DNA from: Microcaldota archaeon
GTDB taxonomy: Archaea; Micrarchaeota; Micrarchaeia; Micrarchaeales; Micrarchaeaceae
Direction: 5' to 3'
NCBI GenBank assembly: GCA_021812105.1
Contig: JAKAOQ010000023.1
Span: 1-8,555, forward strand
DNA length: 8,555 nucleotides
The notes below the pieces were generated by a model, which made no database searches, was not told where the DNA came from, and saw nothing but the letters and a program-made list of their open reading frames with translations. A program made the position numbers and the translations under genes. Positions 5,952-8,555 of the stretch are shown here, in pieces. Each line of letters opens with the position of its first letter. Within the stretch, counting starts at the first letter, position 1.

Positions 5952-7703
5952 CTAGTTGATATGCTGGGCAACATTATTATTTTGTTGCGCTGCCGCTGCA
6001 CCATCGGACAACTCCATTATTGCGCTCTTTACGGCTCCCGGGCGGTACGGCACTACCTTAACGTTATCGCGCTCGAAGTAGTTCTTGTAGAAAGCGTATG
6101 CGTTCTCGTTTACCGCTATCAGGACTGCGTAGAACTCCCTGGACCTGCGGTCTATCATGTTTGCAGTCGACTTTATCGATTTCTTCCCGGTTTCGTACTC
6201 TACTGCTATCTTCCTGCCTTGGAGAAACGCGATCAGGTCTGGACCGGAAGAGTTGTCTACGATTATCGAGCGTATCCCTTCAGAGTCGAGCTCCTCGAAT
6301 ATCTTCCTCACGCTGACCTCGTGCTCTATGCTCAGCGATCCGTTCCTCTCCATTACCCATTTTTCTGAATTCCCGTCGCTGCCTATCTCGAGTTTCTGAG
6401 CGTTCGTGTAATCGCCCGCGCGCCATTCGTCTACCTTTACGGGCTTCCTGGCCGAAATTGGCTGGACCGGACCGTGTGGCGGTGATGCCCTGAAAGCCTG
6501 CGCGCCGGACGTGGCTATCACGCACGGCTCTCTCAGCGAATAGCTCATGACCATCGCCTCGTTACGCCTCAGTCTGCGCAGCATCTTCCTTACCTCGTCG
6601 GCCCTCTCCTGTATACCTGAGGACAACAGGCTCGTCAGATAGTTTATCTCCTGCGGTTCACGCGGATAGAACGTTATGAACGTAGAGGCGTTCGCTATTA
6701 TTTCCTTTGGCAGCCTGCTCGCCATGTGCGTAGCTATTATCGTTCCGACTCCGTACTTCCTTCCCTCCTCGACGAGCTTTTTGAGTATCTGGGAATCGGA
6801 ATCGTTTATTATGAACTGGGCTTCGTCTATAACTACGTAGAGGCTGATTCCGTTCTCCTTCTCGCGCGCCTTCATGCTGATGTATAGCCGTCGCAGGAGC
6901 TCGTTTATGTAGATGATCTGCGCCTCCTCGCTCCTCAGGCCTGCGAGCGAGAACGAGGATACGCCGGAGGTTATATCAGATATCTCGAAGCTCTCGCCGC
7001 GAGCCGACTGCGAGGCGAGGGATGAAAGCTTGCTGCGCATATGGGTAAGGCTGTTTTTCTCTGACACGCTTTTTGAGTTCCTTATGAACACGCCCATCTC
7101 GAGCAGCACGTCGTTCAGCGTAGGCGTCTTGGGTATCTGCGTGTCCTCCCTCCCCATAGCACCGCATTTCCTGTACGAATACCACATGCACTCTCCGAGT
7201 TTTACCGATTGTATGTAGCCCAAAGAGTACACTTTCCGGAATAGCGCGGTCAGTTCGGATATCCTTTCTCCAACGCTGCTGCCCTCCAGCGAGAAAATGT
7301 TGAGGCCCGACTCCGAGGCGTTAATGGCGCGCCCTCCCAAAGAGACCACGAGCGATTCGTGCTCGTTGTGGGCGTCGAAGATCACGGCTGGCTTCCCCGA
7401 ACTGCTTATATCGGCTACCATACGCCTCAGGAGTGTGCTTTTCCCCTGCCCGCTCATTCCGAATACCACTATGTGAGGATTGGATTCTAGTGCTGGGATT
7501 ATTGTGGCGCTGCCGCGCTTTCTCTTCCACGCGAAGCCCATGAAGGCCGATATGCGGCCGCCGGAATTCCTTAAAAGCACCTTTTGCGCCAGCACAAAAC
7601 GAAACTTTCCAATATTGAAAGCTATACCTTTGCTATTCCCGAAGGAATTTTTTGACGTTAATCTGTCAATGATCGTTTCGACAACGGTAGTTATATAATT
7701 CAT
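5952..7703 (-). CDS. HerA/TraG-class P-loop ATPase fused to a PD-(D/E)XK-like nuclease domain
   Basis: A 583-residue protein with two parts. Residues 75-400 are a P-loop ATPase of the FtsK/HerA superfamily: Walker A GMSGQGKST (82-90), FDAHNEHE (109-116) after the next strand, Walker B LYVVIDEAQF (288-297, D293/E294), then EEGRKYGVGTIIATHMASRLP (312-332), the sensor-like strand and 'srlP' of HerA/TraG proteins. These ATPases form ring motors that translocate on DNA. Residues 458-555 resemble a restriction-endonuclease-like domain: an acidic helix (IEHEVSVRKIFEELDSEGI), GPDL with D489, then KIAVEYETGKK with E502/E504. The canonical Lys of (D/E)xK is Glu here, so cleavage is unproven. No membrane segment is present, the N-terminal HAS barrel of HerA is not obvious, and the C-terminus is Ala/Gln/Asn-rich. 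The start is ATG at 7703 with an excellent ribosome binding site. The RNHCP and SSB genes follow on the same strand. A conjugation-type ATPase is the main alternative. Confidence 0.85.
   Translation of the reverse strand: MNYITTVVETIIDRLTSKNSFGNSKGIAFNIGKFRFVLAQKVLLRNSGGRISAFMGFAWKRKRGSATIIPALESNPHIVVFGMSGQGKSTLLRRMVADISSSGKPAVIFDAHNEHESLVVSLGGRAINASESGLNIFSLEGSSVGERISELTALFRKVYSLGYIQSVKLGECMWYSYRKCGAMGREDTQIPKTPTLNDVLLEMGVFIRNSKSVSEKNSLTHMRSKLSSLASQSARGESFEISDITSGVSSFSLAGLRSEEAQIIYINELLRRLYISMKAREKENGISLYVVIDEAQFIINDSDSQILKKLVEEGRKYGVGTIIATHMASRLPKEIIANASTFITFYPREPQEINYLTSLLSSGIQERADEVRKMLRRLRRNEAMVMSYSLREPCVIATSGAQAFRASPPHGPVQPISARKPVKVDEWRAGDYTNAQKLEIGSDGNSEKWVMERNGSLSIEHEVSVRKIFEELDSEGIRSIIVDNSSGPDLIAFLQGRKIAVEYETGKKSIKSTANMIDRRSREFYAVLIAVNENAYAFYKNYFERDNVKVVPYRPGAVKSAIMELSDGAAAAQQNNNVAQHIN
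7691..7700 (+). promoter_or_regulatory. TATA box of the tRNA-Ser gene
   Basis: TTATATAATT lies 25-34 bases before the first base of the tRNA, the standard archaeal distance. It overlaps the codons just after the start of the divergent ATPase gene, so one sequence is both promoter and protein-coding. Confidence 0.65.
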
Positions 7704-7706
7704 TTT

Positions 7707-7712
7707 ATCACC
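7707..7712 (-). promoter_or_regulatory. Ribosome binding site of the ATPase-nuclease gene
   Basis: GGTGAT on the minus strand sits three bases before the ATG at 7703 and matches the archaeal Shine-Dalgarno core. It fixes the start codon and implies a leadered transcript, whose promoter must then lie inside the divergent tRNA gene. Confidence 0.75.
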
Positions 7713-7724
7713 AATTCTATCAAT

Positions 7725-7845
7725 GCCAGGGTGGCGGAAACTGGTAACGCGCCGGTCTTGAGTTTTGTCTCAAGAGCTGATTAGTGATGCAAACAAGGCA
7801 ACCGGTCCCCTCTGGGGATTTAGGGTTCAAATCCCTACCCTGGCG
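7725..7845 (+). tRNA. tRNA-Ser (anticodon UGA) with a 37-base intron
   Basis: All tRNA arms can be folded by eye. The acceptor stem is GCCAGGG (7725-7731) with CCCTGGC (7838-7844), seven pairs, and discriminator G at 7845. The D stem is GCG/CGC (7734-7736, 7748-7750); the anticodon stem is CCGGT (7752-7756) with ACCGG (7801-7805). The long variable arm is CCCC-TCT-GGGG (7807-7817), and the T arm is TAGGG-TTCAAAT-CCCTA (7821-7837). The long variable arm and G73 fit archaeal serine tRNA, as opposed to A73 of leucine. The loop is C-T-TGA-G, then the intron, then A, so the anticodon is TGA at 7759-7761, reading UCA codons. The mature RNA is 84 bases; CCA is not encoded and must be added. No T-run follows, so transcription probably continues into the small gene at 7864. 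Confidence 0.93.
7763..7799 (+). other. tRNA intron with canonical bulge-helix-bulge motif
   Basis: The intron sits at the usual position between bases 37 and 38. The splice motif is complete: anticodon stem CCGGT/ACCGG, 3-base bulge GCA (7798-7800), 4-pair helix CTTG (7757-7760) with CAAG (7794-7797), 3-base bulge AGT (7761-7763), and helix TTTG (7764-7767) with CAAA (7790-7793). Cutting after the second base of each bulge releases 37 bases and restores a 7-base anticodon loop. This is the substrate form of the archaeal tRNA splicing endonuclease. The intron also carries CTCAAG (7769-7774), which can pair with the whole exon segment CTTGAG. Confidence 0.9.
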
Positions 7846-7863
7846 CTCTTGCGAGGCGAAGCT

Positions 7864-8154
7864 ATGGACAATAAGCGTAGGAACAGGCTGCTGGCGAGAT
7901 ATGAGGTAGGATGGTGGATATGGCACGGCCGCAAGGATTTCGCCAAGGCTACGGATTTCATGGTGAAGGAGTACATGCTCCAGTTTGGCATACCGCGCTC
8001 TAGGGCCAGGGCCGCAGTTATGTACAGGATCAAGGCGGCGAAGATGCACGACAAAGCCGAGGAACTTGAGCGTAGCGGCCGGATAAAATCTGGTGCCGCT
8101 TACTGGAAGAAAGCGGAGCGTTTGATAGAGAGGCATTTTGAACTGCTCGATTGA
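7864..8154 (+). CDS. Small basic protein of unknown function
   Basis: I do not recognise this 96-residue protein. It begins MDNKRRNRLLARYEVGWWIW and is rich in Arg and Lys, with most of its length predicted helical by eye; there is no signal peptide, membrane segment, cysteine pair or enzyme motif. The Trp-rich patch (GWWIWHGRKDF, 16-26) and a KATDFMVKEYMLQFGI helix (28-43) precede a second basic, Ala-rich half (RSRARAAVMYRIKAAK, 45-60; then AYWKKAERLIERHFELLD to the end). Nucleic-acid or small-partner binding would fit the charge, but that is a guess. The reading frame is open back into the tRNA, but the ATG at 7864 has GAGG at 7853-7856, seven bases away, and is clearly the start. It begins 18 bases after the tRNA with no promoter visible between, so it is probably released from a joint transcript by tRNA 3'-end processing. 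Confidence 0.75.
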   Translation: MDNKRRNRLLARYEVGWWIWHGRKDFAKATDFMVKEYMLQFGIPRSRARAAVMYRIKAAKMHDKAEELERSGRIKSGAAYWKKAERLIERHFELLD

Positions 8155-8164
8155 GCGGCTATTC

Positions 8165-8171
8165 TTATATT
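8165..8171 (+). promoter_or_regulatory. Possible TATA box for the last gene
   Basis: TTATATT at 8165-8171 predicts a transcript starting near 8194. That excludes the upstream ATG at 8179 and leaves the ATG at 8281 with a leader of about 85 bases. It is the only TATA-like element in the 126-base gap apart from a weaker TTTTTATG near 8232-8239. Confidence 0.35.
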
Positions 8172-8280
8172 GCTGGTAATGCCTCGACAAATCGCAGCAA
8201 GCCTTGGAGATTGCATCAAGTATGCTAACGCTTTTTATGCCTCGCCTGCCAAGTATTCAAGCGTTCTGAGTGATAGGGAT

Positions 8281-8555
8281 ATGAGACGTGTTAAGAAGAG
8301 CCAGGATCGCGTATTGGTTGGAACCACGCTTCTGATAATCGTGCTAGCCGCGTTCCTCGCCCTTTCCATTGCGTTCAACATTAGGTCTGTTGGGAACAAA
8401 GGCCCCGCAGCTGCGGCGCCCCAAGCCGTGCTCCCGTATATAGGCTCCCTTAAAAACATAAGCTATGGTTACCTGTACCAGGCTGGAGGAAAGAAGCAGA
8501 TCGGTGTCGTTCCTACCGAAGTCGTAAAGTCTGTTTACGTTAATGCGTCGGAAAG
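8281..8555 (+). CDS. Signal-anchored extracytoplasmic protein of unknown function, 5' part
   Basis: Only the first 91 complete codons are present; the gene runs off the right edge. The protein starts MRRVKKSQDR, then has one hydrophobic helix VLVGTTLLIIVLAAFLALSI (11-30), followed by an Ala/Pro-rich linker (GPAAAAPQAVLP) and a polar region. This is the layout of a type II signal anchor or uncleaved signal, with the bulk of the protein outside the cell. I recognise no domain in the visible part. The ATG at 8281 is chosen because GAGTGAT lies 6 bases ahead and the basic-then-hydrophobic start is typical. The frame is also open to an ATG at 8179, which would add 34 residues (MPRQIAASLGDC...) but lacks a ribosome binding site. 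Confidence 0.65.
   Translation, partial: MRRVKKSQDRVLVGTTLLIIVLAAFLALSIAFNIRSVGNKGPAAAAPQAVLPYIGSLKNISYGYLYQAGGKKQIGVVPTEVVKSVYVNASE

Noticed and set aside
5961..6368. A 135-codon plus-strand frame opposite the ATPase C-terminus
   Set aside because: It is antisense to a well-supported coding region, Tyr/Leu/Cys-rich, with no family likeness or start signal.
7725..7845. tRNA-Leu, suggested by the long variable arm
   Set aside because: Once the intron is placed by the bulge-helix-bulge motif, the anticodon is UGA with U at position 33, and the discriminator base is G, both pointing to serine.
7725..7864. tRNA gene as an integration site for a mobile element, given the nearby TraG-like ATPase
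   Set aside because: There is no integrase, no duplicated tRNA 3' end and no relaxase or conjugation gene in the window, so the tRNA looks like an ordinary intact gene.
7720..8190. A 156-codon minus-strand frame across the tRNA and small gene
   Set aside because: It would have to translate the complement of a functional tRNA gene and of a well-initiated small gene; its sequence resembles no protein family.
8235..8459. A 74-codon minus-strand frame near the right edge
   Set aside because: It lies opposite the signal-anchored protein, whose basic-hydrophobic N-terminus and ribosome binding site are more convincing.
1..8555. CRISPR array, insertion sequence ends or long repeats
   Set aside because: No regularly spaced repeats, transposase or terminal inverted repeats were found; the only repeats are the short promoter-region elements listed.

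Overview
The window looks archaeal. Evidence: TATA-box promoters that sit about 25-35 bases ahead of start codons or of the tRNA; short or absent leaders mixed with GGTGAT-type ribosome binding sites; an intron-containing tRNA gene with a textbook bulge-helix-bulge splice motif and no encoded CCA; and a short OB-fold single-stranded DNA-binding protein of the Sulfolobus type. The compact layout, the gene content and the many orphan-like proteins would suit a small-genome (DPANN / Micrarchaeota-like) or Thermoplasmata-like archaeon. That placement is inference and cannot be fixed from this window alone.

Layout. Bases 1-103 (-) hold the N-terminus of an M13 (neprilysin/PepO) metallopeptidase that runs off the left edge. 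A divergent promoter region of about 150 bases follows. Bases 258-5138 are a probable surface-glycan locus: a GT4 glycosyltransferase (+), a convergent sulfatase/alkaline-phosphatase-superfamily hydrolase (-) that overlaps it by 30 bases, then a second GT4 glycosyltransferase (+) and a flippase-like membrane protein of the PF03706 / UPF0104 type (+) in an apparent operon. The sulfatase-like gene and the second glycosyltransferase diverge from a single palindromic TATA element.

Bases 5141-7703 are a minus-strand run of nucleic-acid genes. In transcription order they are a P-loop ATPase of the HerA/TraG class with a C-terminal PD-(D/E)XK-like nuclease domain, an RNHCP-domain zinc protein whose conserved N-terminus reads back to an apparent ACG start, and an SSB with an acidic tail. 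The SSB has its own promoter, with palindromic elements around it.

Head-to-head with the ATPase, 21 bases away, is a tRNA-Ser(UGA) gene (7725-7845) with a 37-base intron. A small basic protein of unknown function starts 18 bases after the tRNA and is probably transcribed with it. The window ends inside a signal-anchored protein of unknown function (+).

The two items most worth following are the ATPase-nuclease fusion, with its zinc-protein and SSB neighbours, and the apparent non-canonical (ACG) start of the RNHCP gene. No CRISPR array, insertion sequence, integrase or rRNA was seen.
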